64,000 nucleotides of DNA from Ramlibacter sp. PS4R-6 (GTDB taxonomy: Bacteria > Pseudomonadota > Gammaproteobacteria > Burkholderiales > Burkholderiaceae_C). Within the stretch, counting starts at the first letter, position 1. Each line of letters starts with the position of its first letter. The translations under genes were made by a program, and so were the position numbers. Where the stretch lies: the NCBI RefSeq assembly GCF_037572775.1, contig NZ_JBBHKA010000001.1:1798001-1862000 (forward strand), read 5' to 3'. Positions 46,701 to 53,624 of this stretch are shown here, in pieces. Below the pieces are notes generated by a model. It made no database searches, was not told the DNA's origin, and saw only the letters and a list, made by a program, of their open reading frames with translations.

Positions 46701-46926
46701 CGGCGTGCTGCCGCTGGCGATCGCCTCGGGCGCTGGCTCCGCGAGCCAGCGCGAGATCGGCACTGGCGTGATGGGCGGCATGATCACGGCCACCTCGCTG
46801 CTGGTGTTGTTCGTGCCGGTGTTCTTCGTCGCGGTGCGGCGCGTGTTCAAGGGCAGCGAGCGGCAGCGGCGCATGTACGCGCACCAGCTCGATGCGCCCC
46901 AGGGCGCGCCGGGAGGTGCGGAATGA
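43765..46926 (+). CDS. RND efflux pump, AcrB/MexB type
   Basis: This 1053-residue proton-driven multidrug exporter has the proton-relay pair Asp407-Asp408 in VIGIVVDDAIVVVENVERIM, at exactly the AcrB numbers. The N-terminal start MSKFFIDRPVFAWVIALFVL is diagnostic. The C-terminal half has VGLSAKNAVLIIEYAK-type and SMAFIFGVLPLAIASGAGSA segments. Length and both large periplasmic loops are normal. The gene begins nine bases after the adaptor and ends in a four-base overlap with the channel gene. Confidence 0.96.
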   Translation: MSKFFIDRPVFAWVIALFVLVMGSVSITKLPIAQYPTVAPPTIVVSTVYPGASAQTLEDTVLSIIEQEMNGSPGLIYMESVAQANGTGSITLSFESGTNPDLAQVDVQNRLSRAAPRLPAAVTQQGVRVDKARSNFLLFTILSSDDPAWDPVALGDFASRNILPEIQRIPGVGQAQLFGTERAMRIWVDPAKLVGFNLSMAEVNAAIRAQNAQVSAGAIGDLPNIPGQTIGATVVVNGQLTSVEQFKNLVLRANTDGSTVRMKDVARVELGGQGYAISARIDGKPSTGIGVQLSPTGNALATAKAVRARMEELSKFFPAGMKWAIPYDTSKFVSISISQVVETLIEAMILVFLVMFLFLQNWRYTLIPAIVVPVALLGSFATLYAIGFSINVLTMFGMVLVIGIVVDDAIVVVENVERIMSEEGLPPREATVKAMGQIQGAIVGITLVLISVFVPLAFFAGAVGNIYKQFSAVMVSSIAVSAFMALSLTPALCATLLKQVDAGHHLEKGGFFGTFNRGFKTTARNYEGFVARILTRVGRALAIYAAVVVVVAFFFWKLPGSFLPIEDQGYIIVNVQLPPGATVERTSKAIAQVEGFLLKQPEVEHTIGVLGFSFSGQGQNAGLVFVPLKPWDERHGKEHSAASLAGRAFGALMGVKDAFIFAVSPPPIPELGSSTGFNFRLEDRGGNGHEALVQARNQLLGLAAQSKIITGVRPDGLEDAPQLQVDIDRDKANALGITFDAINATLGTAIGSAYVNDFPNKGRLQRVVVQADAPARMQPDDILKLTVTNNKGVSVPLGAFVSTRWITGAMQTVRYNGYPAMRISGDAAPGRSTGEAMDEMERLAAQLPAGFAYEWTGISREERLSGATASILLGFSLLAVFLCLAALYESWSIPMSVILVVPLGIIGALLGIWLRGYPNDVYFKVALVTIIGLSAKNAVLIIEYAKDLHAQGKSLTDAVIEAAHLRFRPIIMTSMAFIFGVLPLAIASGAGSASQREIGTGVMGGMITATSLLVLFVPVFFVAVRRVFKGSERQRRMYAHQLDAPQGAPGGAE

Positions 46927-48284
46927 AGAAGCTCACCGCCCTCGTCGCGGCGCTGCTGCTCGGCGGCTGCACGATGATCCCGACGTACGAGCGCCCCGCG
47001 GCGCCCGTGCCGAACGAGTTTCCGTACGGCCCCGCGACCGCAGGCACGCCGCCCGCGCAACTCGCGTGGCAGGAGTTCTTCGCCGACCCGCAGCTGCGGC
47101 AGTTGATTTCGGCGGCGCTGGCGAACAACCGCGACCTTCGCGTGGCCGTGCTCAATGCCGAGCAGGCGCGCACGCAGGTGGCGGTGCGCCGCGCCGACCT
47201 GCTGCCCACGGTCAATGCCGCGGCCAGCTACACGCGCCAGCCCGCCGAACCCGAGAAGCTGTACACGGCCGGGCTGGCGGTTTCGGCGTGGGAGCTCGAC
47301 CTGTGGGGCCGCATCCGCAGCCTCACCGCAGCGGCGGGCGCGCAGTACCTTGCGAGCGAAGAGGGCCGCAAGGCCGCGCAGATCACGCTCATCGCGTCGG
47401 TGGCCAACACCTGGCTCGCGCTCGTCGCCGACGAGGAACTGGTCGCGATCACCGAAGAGGCAGTGCGCACGCGCTCCGAGTCGCTGCGCCTGACCCAACT
47501 GCGCTTCGACAACGGCGTGTCGTCGGAGATCGACTTCCGCCAGGCGGAGACGCTCTACGAAACCGCGCGCGCCACGCTCGCGCAGCTGCGCCGCCAGCGC
47601 GCGGTGGACCTCGACGCGCTCGCGCTGCTGCTGGGCCAGCCGGTGCCGGCCAACCTGCGGCCGCCGGCGGGCACGGCGTCGGTGCTGCTGCCCGACGTTC
47701 CGGCGGGCCTGCCGTCCGAAGTGCTCGTCGCGCGCCCCGACGTGCGCCAGGCCGAGCAGCAGCTCATCGCGGCCAATGCCAACATCGGCGCGGCGCGCGC
47801 GGCTTTCTTCCCGCGCATCGCGCTCACCGGATCGGCGGGCAGCGCGAGTTCGTCGCTGTCGGGGCTTTTCAAGGGCGGCTCGTGGGGCTGGACCTTCGCG
47901 CCGCAGGTGGCGATGGCCATCTTCGACTCGGGCCGCAACAGCGCCAACCTCGAGTCCGCGAAGATCCAGCGCGACATCGCCATTGCCCAGTACGAAAAGG
48001 CGATCCAGTCGGCGTTCAAGGAAGTGGCCGATGCGCTGGCCGGCCGGGCCAATTTCGGCGAGCAGGTCGACGCACAGCGCCGCGCGGTGGCGGCCGACAC
48101 GGTGCGCTTGCGCCTGGCGCAACTGCGCTACGACAATGGCGTGGCCAGCTACCTCGACTTGCTCGATGCGCAGCGCACGCTCTTCGCCGACCAGCAGGTG
48201 CTGGTGCAGGCGAGGGTGGCGCAGTTGCAGAACCAGGTGCAGCTGTACCGCGCATTGGGGGGCGGCTGGCAGCAAACCCCATGA
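46923..48284 (+). CDS. RND efflux outer-membrane channel lipoprotein (OprM/NodT family)
   Basis: This 453-residue outer-membrane channel has lipobox LLLGGCTMIPTYERP with Cys16 lipidated. Two OEP halves follow: AALANNRDLRVAVLNAEQAR and DVRQAEQQLIAANANIGAAR, each starting a coiled-coil hairpin. AWELDLWGRIRSLTAAAGAQ and FDNGVSSEIDFRQAETLYET are OprM-type signatures. It completes the tripartite pump. Its start overlaps the pump stop and its stop overlaps the amidase start, four bases each. Confidence 0.95.
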   Translation: MKKLTALVAALLLGGCTMIPTYERPAAPVPNEFPYGPATAGTPPAQLAWQEFFADPQLRQLISAALANNRDLRVAVLNAEQARTQVAVRRADLLPTVNAAASYTRQPAEPEKLYTAGLAVSAWELDLWGRIRSLTAAAGAQYLASEEGRKAAQITLIASVANTWLALVADEELVAITEEAVRTRSESLRLTQLRFDNGVSSEIDFRQAETLYETARATLAQLRRQRAVDLDALALLLGQPVPANLRPPAGTASVLLPDVPAGLPSEVLVARPDVRQAEQQLIAANANIGAARAAFFPRIALTGSAGSASSSLSGLFKGGSWGWTFAPQVAMAIFDSGRNSANLESAKIQRDIAIAQYEKAIQSAFKEVADALAGRANFGEQVDAQRRAVAADTVRLRLAQLRYDNGVASYLDLLDAQRTLFADQQVLVQARVAQLQNQVQLYRALGGGWQQTP

Positions 48285-49495
48285 CCGTCGAAGCCGCCGT
48301 CACCCAATCGCTCGCGCGCATCCGCGCGATGAACGGCGGCCTCAAGGCGTTCACGGCCATCCGCGAGGAAGAATCGGCGCTCGAACTCGTGCGCCGGCTG
48401 AAGGGCCCCTTGGCGGGCAAGCTCGTCGCGGTCAAGGACATCTTCGACACCACCGATTTCCCGACCGCGTACGGCTCGCCGATCTATTCGGGGCACCAGC
48501 CATCGACCGAAGCGGCGATGGTCGCCGTGCTGCGCGAGGCGGGCGCCATCGTGGCCGGCAAGTCGGTGACCACCGAGTTCGCCTACCTGCAGCCGTCGCC
48601 CACCATCAACCCCGCCGCGCCGGGCCGCACGCCGGGCGGCTCGTCCTCGGGTTCGGCGGCCGCCGTGGCGGCGGGCCTGGTGCCGCTGGCCATCGGTTCG
48701 CAAACGGGCGGCTCGACCATCCGCCCCGCGTCCTACTGTGGCATCGCGGGCTTCAAGCCGAGTTTCGGCGTGCTGCCCACCGCGGGCATGAAGTGCTTCT
48801 CGTGGTCGCTCGACACCGTGGGCCTGTTCGCGCGCACGGTCGCGGACGTGCGCGAGTTCGCGCAGGCGGTGAGCGGCGGGCGCGTGGCGAAACTGCCCAG
48901 GCGCCCCGCGGGCCAGTGGCGCATCGGCGTGCCGCGCTCGTATCCCTGGGGCGACGTGTCGGCCAGCGGCGAGAAGGTGCTGGTGCTGGCGGCCGAACGG
49001 CTGCTCGCAGCCGGCACGCAGGTCGTCGCGGTCGACCTGCCCGGCTGGGTGGACGATTGCTTCCGCGCCCATGACGCCGTGCAGGGCTGGGAAGCGGCGC
49101 GCACCCTGGCGCACGAATTCGACAAGCAGCGCGAGCAGCTGTCGCCGCTGCTGCGGGACTACCTCGTCGAGGCGCGCAAGGTGAGCGATGCGGCTTATGC
49201 GAAAGCGCAGGCTGCGGCGCGTCAGGCGCGCCTGGACGCGCATGGCTGGATCAAGGACATCGACGTGCTGCTCACCCCCAGCGCACCCGACGAAGCGCCG
49301 ATGGGATTTGGCAGCACGGGCGCGTCAACCTTCAACCGCGCGTGGACGTTGCTCGCCACGCCGTGCGTGAGCGTCCCGGGCGCCAAGGGCGCGAGCGGCT
49401 TGCCGATGGGCGTGCAGGTGATCGCCGCGGCGGGCGAGGACAGCTTGTGCCTGGCGGCGGCCGAGATGCTCGAGCCGCTGCTGCGCGCTACTTGA
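48281..49495 (+). CDS. amidase signature family protein
   Basis: This 404-residue amidase has the Ser-cisSer-Lys triad: Lys52 in VAVKDIFDT, the cis-Ser in TPGGSSSGSAAAVAAG and the nucleophile Ser145 in IGSQTGGSTIRPASYCG. It is shorter than GatA (about 480 residues) and lacks GatB/GatC neighbours, so it is not the transamidosome subunit. It probably hydrolyses a small amide. The ATG overlaps the efflux channel stop by four bases, an unexpected link between an amide hydrolase and a drug pump. The 3' end overlaps the convergent thioesterase gene by 8 bases. Confidence 0.92.
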   Translation: MTVEAAVTQSLARIRAMNGGLKAFTAIREEESALELVRRLKGPLAGKLVAVKDIFDTTDFPTAYGSPIYSGHQPSTEAAMVAVLREAGAIVAGKSVTTEFAYLQPSPTINPAAPGRTPGGSSSGSAAAVAAGLVPLAIGSQTGGSTIRPASYCGIAGFKPSFGVLPTAGMKCFSWSLDTVGLFARTVADVREFAQAVSGGRVAKLPRRPAGQWRIGVPRSYPWGDVSASGEKVLVLAAERLLAAGTQVVAVDLPGWVDDCFRAHDAVQGWEAARTLAHEFDKQREQLSPLLRDYLVEARKVSDAAYAKAQAAARQARLDAHGWIKDIDVLLTPSAPDEAPMGFGSTGASTFNRAWTLLATPCVSVPGAKGASGLPMGVQVIAAAGEDSLCLAAAEMLEPLLRAT

Positions 49496-50024
49496 GCTCG
49501 AACACCAGGCACGTGGTCGTGCCGTGCGCGTACAGCGTGCCGTCCGGCCCGTACAGGCGCGCTTCGGCGGTGGCGAGCTGGCGCCCGCAGTGGATCACCT
49601 TGCCTTCGGCGCGCACGCGCTGCACCTTGGGGCTGACGGCACGCACGAGGTTCACGCTCAATTCCGCCGTCGTGTAGCCGCGGCCCACGGGCATCTTGGT
49701 GTGCACGGCGCAACCCAGCGCCGAGTCGAGCAGCGTGGCGTACCAGCCCCCATGGATGGTGCCCATCGGGTTCAGGTGGGCCGAGCCGGGGGTGCCCTGG
49801 AACAAGGCGCGGCCGTCGTCCACTTCGAGCAACTGGAAGTCGAGCGTCTTCGCGATGGGCGGGTAGGGCAGCTCGCCGCGCAGCATCGCCTGCATCAGCT
49901 CCAGCCCGCTCTTGCCCATCACCTGCTCGGGCCTGCTCACGCCGGCGCCGACGCCGGCGTCGAGCCGCGCGCGCACTTCGGCTTCCTGGGCCAGCCAGGC
50001 CTCGAGTTGGTCGACCTTCGTCAT
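49488..50024 (-). CDS. PaaI-type hotdog-fold thioesterase
   Basis: This 178-residue acyl-CoA thioesterase-like protein has the hotdog signature NPMGTIHGGWYATLLDSALG, where the Gly-Gly after His shapes the thioester pocket. Later strands are GYTTAELSVNLVRAVSP and ATAEARLYGPDGTLYAHGTT. I chose the ATG at 50024 because a GGAG site lies six bases upstream; an ATG 12 bases earlier is possible. It is divergent from a MarR regulator over 55 bases that contain two operator-like direct repeats, so it is a likely MarR target. Confidence 0.88.
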   Translation of the reverse strand: MTKVDQLEAWLAQEAEVRARLDAGVGAGVSRPEQVMGKSGLELMQAMLRGELPYPPIAKTLDFQLLEVDDGRALFQGTPGSAHLNPMGTIHGGWYATLLDSALGCAVHTKMPVGRGYTTAELSVNLVRAVSPKVQRVRAEGKVIHCGRQLATAEARLYGPDGTLYAHGTTTCLVFELK

Positions 50025-50044
50025 CTCGCTCTCCATGGAAACAG

Positions 50045-50071
50045 TTGCATATACAAAGATTGCAGCTACAA
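50045..50071. promoter_or_regulatory. pair of MarR-type operator-like repeats
   Basis: TTGCATATACAA (50045-50056) and TTGCAGCTACAA (50060-50071) match at nine of twelve positions and are 15 bases apart centre to centre. Each is an imperfect palindrome of the TTG...CAA type often bound by MarR-family dimers. They fill the gap between the thioesterase and marR start codons. Confidence 0.6.
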
Positions 50072-50079
50072 TATCAGCG

Positions 50080-50535
50080 ATGGACATGGCCGTCAAGCCG
50101 CAGGGCTGCACCAACCTCAAGCTGCGCCAGCTGATGCGCCGCGTGGCCGCGCACTACGACGCCGAGGTGGGCAAGACCGGCTTGAAGGGCACGCAGTACT
50201 CGCTGCTTTCCTACGTGCTCAAGCTCGGGCCCGTGCGCCCCGGCGACCTTGCCGCCGAAATGCGCGTGAGCCCATCCACCCTGACGCGCAACATGAAGCC
50301 GCTGGTCGATGCCGGGCTCATCGAGGTGCTGCCCGGCCCCGACCTGCGCAGCCGCCTGGTCAGTGTCACCCCGGCCGGGCGCGAGAAGCGTCAGGAGGCC
50401 CAGCGCCGCTGGCGCGTCGCGCAGGAAGGCATCAACCAGGCGCTGGGTCCGCGCCGCGTGGTCCAGCTGCACGCAATGCTCGACGAGTGCATGGACCTGC
50501 TCGCGCCCGCCGGCCCGGCGGACGACGAAGACTGA
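50080..50535 (+). CDS. MarR-family transcriptional regulator
   Basis: This 151-residue winged-helix repressor has a recognition region, GDLAAEMRVSPSTLTRNMKP, followed by LVDAGLIEVLPGPDLRSRLV, the wing with the conserved Asp-x-Arg. N- and C-terminal helices form the dimer. The ATG at 50080 is used; a second ATG two codons later is equally plausible. It is divergent from the thioesterase gene, and two TTG...CAA repeats sit between them, so it probably controls both genes in response to an aromatic or acyl ligand. The ligand is unknown. Confidence 0.9.
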   Translation: MDMAVKPQGCTNLKLRQLMRRVAAHYDAEVGKTGLKGTQYSLLSYVLKLGPVRPGDLAAEMRVSPSTLTRNMKPLVDAGLIEVLPGPDLRSRLVSVTPAGREKRQEAQRRWRVAQEGINQALGPRRVVQLHAMLDECMDLLAPAGPADDED

Positions 50536-50579
50536 CGAGCGGCGCGGGGAGCGCCGCGCCGGTTTGGTATCTTTGGGAG

Positions 50580-51191
50580 ATGACCCCCTCCCGCATCGCC
50601 GTCCTCTTCGCCGCCACCGCCTTGCTCGCCGCCTGCGGCAAGGAGGCGGCCGCGCCCGCGCCCGCTCCCGCAACCGCCGCCGCGCCCGCCGCGCAACAGC
50701 AGGCGCAGCAGGCCGTGTCCATCGAAACCATCCAGGCCGAGACGCAGGGCTTCACCGCCGGCCAGGCGATGAGCGCGCGCACCGTCTACGTGTTCTTCGA
50801 CGCGCAGTGCCCGCATTGCGGCGCGCTGTGGTACGCCGCCAAGCCGCTGAAGTCGCAGGCCAAGTTCGTGTGGATCCCCGTTCGCCTGCTCAAGGACGAG
50901 AGCGAGACGCAGGGCGCCGCCATCCTTGCCGCCAAGGACCCGGCGGCGGCCATGGACAACCACGAAGCCTCGATGCAGGACCGCAAGGGTGGCATCAAGG
51001 CCGAAGGCGACATCGCGGCGCAGCGCGCGGCGATCAAGAAAAACACGGCGCTGTTCAACAAGTACGCTTTCGGCGCGGTGCCGGCGCTGGTGACGAAGAG
51101 CGCGAAGACGGGCGCCGTCGTGACGCACGAAGGTTCGCTGCAGACGGCGGACCTCGCCGCGTTCATCGGCGTGCCCGCGCCGACGCAGTGA
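50580..51191 (+). CDS. lipoprotein thioredoxin-fold protein (DsbG-like)
   Basis: A 203-residue periplasmic lipoprotein with lipobox LLAACGKEA (Cys19) and a Pro/Ala-rich linker of about 25 residues. A thioredoxin fold follows, with redox site FFDAQCPHCGALW (Cys77-Pro-His-Cys80) and the cis-proline loop GAVPALV. The CPHC motif and the length fit the DsbC/DsbG or DsbA-like oxidase/isomerase group. The N-terminal dimerisation domain of DsbG seems replaced by the linker, so it is probably monomeric. It lies 44 bases after marR. Confidence 0.88.
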   Translation: MTPSRIAVLFAATALLAACGKEAAAPAPAPATAAAPAAQQQAQQAVSIETIQAETQGFTAGQAMSARTVYVFFDAQCPHCGALWYAAKPLKSQAKFVWIPVRLLKDESETQGAAILAAKDPAAAMDNHEASMQDRKGGIKAEGDIAAQRAAIKKNTALFNKYAFGAVPALVTKSAKTGAVVTHEGSLQTADLAAFIGVPAPTQ

Positions 51192-51193
51192 CG

Positions 51194-51820
51194 CTAGGCG
51201 CGCATCGCGCCTGAATACGCCGCCGCGAAATCGAGCGCCGACTGCTTCACCGCAGCGGCGCTTTTTCCTGGCGTGTACAGCGCCGAGCCGATGCCGAAAC
51301 CGTTCGCGCCCGCCGCGAGGTAGGCCGGGATGTTCGCGGCGCTGATGCCGCCGACGGGCAGCAACGCAGCCTCCGGCGGCAGCACCGCGCGCATCGCCTT
51401 CACGGCAGCCGGCGGGATCATCTCGGCGGGGAAGAGCTTCAGCGCCGTCGCGCCGGCGGCCAGCGCGGCGAACGCTTCGGTGGGCGTCATCACGCCAGGC
51501 GCACACGCCATGCCCAGGTCCACTGCGGCGCGGACCACCTCGGCGTTGAAATTCGGCGCCACGACGAGCCGCCCGCCCGCGCGGTGCACCTCGCGCACCT
51601 GCTGCGCATCGAGCACGGTCCCCGCCCCGATCACGAGATGCGGGAAGGCCTTCGCCAGCGCCGCGATGCTCTGCAGCGGCAGCGGCGAATTGAGCGGCAC
51701 TTCGACGAGGCGCCAGCCGGCTTCGTCGAGCGCGCGGCCCACGGCCACTGCTTCGTCCGGCGCGATGCCGCGCAGGATCGCGACGAGCGGCAAATGGGCC
51801 AGGCCCTCCTTGAAGTTCAT
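51194..51820 (-). CDS. dgoA: 2-dehydro-3-deoxy-6-phosphogalactonate aldolase
   Basis: This 208-residue class I aldolase of the KDPG/KDPGal family splits 2-dehydro-3-deoxy-6-phosphogalactonate to pyruvate and glyceraldehyde 3-phosphate. Catalytic residues visible are Arg17 in VAILRGIAP, Glu40 in LVEVPLNSP and the Schiff-base Lys128 in TALKLFPAEM. The LNSP segment in place of TLRTP is typical of DgoA rather than Eda. It is the last gene of the sugar-acid operon and overlaps dgoK by four bases. Confidence 0.93.
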   Translation of the reverse strand: MNFKEGLAHLPLVAILRGIAPDEAVAVGRALDEAGWRLVEVPLNSPLPLQSIAALAKAFPHLVIGAGTVLDAQQVREVHRAGGRLVVAPNFNAEVVRAAVDLGMACAPGVMTPTEAFAALAAGATALKLFPAEMIPPAAVKAMRAVLPPEAALLPVGGISAANIPAYLAAGANGFGIGSALYTPGKSAAAVKQSALDFAAAYSGAMRA

Positions 51821-52710
51821 GCCAGTTCCTTGACCGATTGCGCGATGGCGTGCAGCCCGAGCCACGTCGCTTCCTGCCCCAGTACGCGAAACGGGGCGCG
51901 CAGGTGCGAGAGCGCCAGCCCGTAGCGCTGCGTGAGCTTGTCGGCGCCGGCGAGCACCAGCGTGTCGCCGGCGTGCAGGTCCTGCGAGCGCAGTTCCTCG
52001 CCGATCAACAGGCCCGACAGGTAGCTGGGTGCGGCGGACTGCGGCAAGCGCTCGAACAAGGAGAGCGTGCGCGCGGTGAATGCCGCATGCAGCAGGTTGC
52101 CCGCGTGCATCGCGTAATCGACGCCGCGCAGGAAGGCATCCTCATACAGCTCGCCGTCCTGCGCAGGCAGCGTGCGCGCCAGGATCGAGTGCTGGCGCAG
52201 CATCGCGTAGAACTCGCCCGTCATGTACGTCGCGAACGACTCGATGCGGCCCGCGCGCACGCGCACCCACTTGCAGTGCGTGCCGGGCATGACGATGCGC
52301 GCGTCCGACACGCCCAGGAGCTTCATCACCCCGAGCACGGCCGTCTCTTCGCCGCGCATCACGTCGGGTGCGCCGCCGGCGTCGAACGACAGGCCCGGCA
52401 CGATCGCGATTCGGCCGCGGTCTATCCACGCGAGCTGCGACGCGATCTCCGCATGGCCGGCCGGGCAGGGCGCATACGGCGCTTCCTGCCAGCCCTGGCG
52501 GCTGCCCGCCATGCCGCAGATGAGCGCCACGGCGCCGGGCTCTTTCATCCAGTCGCCGCAGGCTTCGCCGAACACCTGCGGGAAGCCGCCCGCCGGCACG
52601 GTGAGGATGCCGCGCGGGAATTCGCGCTGCTCGATCGCGTGGCCGCTTGCATCGACACGAGCCACACGCAGGGAGGACGTACCCCAGTCGACGCCGACCA
52701 GCGGCTTCAA
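51817..52710 (-). CDS. dgoK: 2-dehydro-3-deoxygalactonokinase
   Basis: This 297-residue kinase phosphorylates 2-dehydro-3-deoxygalactonate. The N terminus LKPLVGVDWGTSSLRVARVD is the phosphate-1 motif of the ASKHA fold; ICGMAGSRQGW and MPGTHCKWVRVRAGRIESFA are DgoK signatures. No ATG fits. The TTG at 52710 overlaps the preceding stop by four bases (TTGA), which supports it as the real start. It overlaps dgoA at the other end in the same way. Confidence 0.93.
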   Translation of the reverse strand: MKPLVGVDWGTSSLRVARVDASGHAIEQREFPRGILTVPAGGFPQVFGEACGDWMKEPGAVALICGMAGSRQGWQEAPYAPCPAGHAEIASQLAWIDRGRIAIVPGLSFDAGGAPDVMRGEETAVLGVMKLLGVSDARIVMPGTHCKWVRVRAGRIESFATYMTGEFYAMLRQHSILARTLPAQDGELYEDAFLRGVDYAMHAGNLLHAAFTARTLSLFERLPQSAAPSYLSGLLIGEELRSQDLHAGDTLVLAGADKLTQRYGLALSHLRAPFRVLGQEATWLGLHAIAQSVKELA

Positions 52711-53624
52711 AGGATGGCCTCCACGTCCTGCGCGTGAGGCAGCGGCGCCACCGCGCCGAAGCCCTGCACCGCGAGCGATGCGGCGGCGTTGGCGTACTCC
52801 GCCGCCTCGAACAGCGTGTCGCCGGCGGCGAGCCGCGCCAGCAGGTTGCCGCAGAAGCAGTCGCCGGCGCCGGTGGCGTCGAGCGTCTTGACCTTGCGGC
52901 CGCGGATGTGCTCGCGCGCCATGCCGTCGCTGGCCAGCGCGCCGTCCTCGCCCAGCTTCAGCACCACCTGCCGCGCGCCCAGGCCGTGCGCCCACTCCAC
53001 CACCTCATCGGGGTCGTCGCGGCCGCTCAGGCCGAAGGCGTCTTCCATGCTGGGCAGGAAGATGTCGCACATGGACGCGGCGCGGGCGATGGTCTCGCGC
53101 GCCTCGTCGATCTTCCACAGCTTCAGGCGCAGGTTGGAATCGAGCGAGACGAGGTTGCCGGCACGGCGCGCGATGCGGATCGCTTCGAAGACCGTATCGC
53201 GCGCGGAATGCGAGATCGCCAGCGAGATACCCGAGACGTGGAGGATCTTCGCGTGCTCGAGCACGGTGTGCGGCAGCCACTGCGGCGTCATGCGCGCGGC
53301 CGCCGAAGCCGAGCGCAGGTAGCTGAATTCGTGGCCACCCGGCCCGTGCGTGACGAAGTAAACCCCGGTGTGCGCTTCGGCATCGCGCTCGATGCCCGAT
53401 GTGTCCACGCCCTCGTGCCGCCACAGCCGCATCAAGTCGTCGCCGAAGCGGTCGGCGCCCAGGCGCGTGAGGTAGGTCGTGCGCGCGCCCGCGCGTGCTG
53501 CCGCGATGATGGCGTTGCTGGTGTCGCCGCCGAAGCCTTGCAGGTAGTTCGGCTCGCCGGGCTGCGTCTGGTTGAACTCCACCATCGCTTCGCCGAGCGC
53601 CGCGATGTCGAAGTTCCCTTCCAT
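52707..53624 (-). CDS. kdgK: PfkB-family sugar kinase, probable 2-keto-3-deoxygluconate kinase
   Basis: This 305-residue ribokinase-fold enzyme has signature 2, DATGAGDCFCGNLLARLAAG, with the catalytic Asp in GAGD. The N-terminal GEAMVEFNQTQPGEPNYLQG and GFGGDTSNAIIAAARAGART resemble KdgK proteins. Its presence beside dgoK implies phosphorylation of a second 2-keto-3-deoxy acid in the same pathway. It directly follows the dehydratase gene (no spacer) and overlaps dgoK by four bases. Confidence 0.9.
   Translation of the reverse strand: MEGNFDIAALGEAMVEFNQTQPGEPNYLQGFGGDTSNAIIAAARAGARTTYLTRLGADRFGDDLMRLWRHEGVDTSGIERDAEAHTGVYFVTHGPGGHEFSYLRSASAAARMTPQWLPHTVLEHAKILHVSGISLAISHSARDTVFEAIRIARRAGNLVSLDSNLRLKLWKIDEARETIARAASMCDIFLPSMEDAFGLSGRDDPDEVVEWAHGLGARQVVLKLGEDGALASDGMAREHIRGRKVKTLDATGAGDCFCGNLLARLAAGDTLFEAAEYANAAASLAVQGFGAVAPLPHAQDVEAIL

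Noticed and set aside
42508..46884. A 1458-codon open frame antisense to the AcrAB-type adaptor and pump genes
   Set aside because: Long antisense open frames are expected in this GC-rich DNA. The translation is Arg/His/Gln/Asp-rich low complexity with no family features, while the other strand encodes a full-length conserved pump.
42550..48284. The tripartite exporter next to the RTX operon as its type I secretion system
   Set aside because: The inner-membrane protein is a proton-driven RND pump with the AcrB Asp407-Asp408 pair, not an ABC ATPase of the HlyB type, so it is not an RTX exporter.
48281..49495. Amidase as GatA of the Glu-tRNA amidotransferase
   Set aside because: It is too short, without GatB or GatC neighbours, and placed in an efflux operon.
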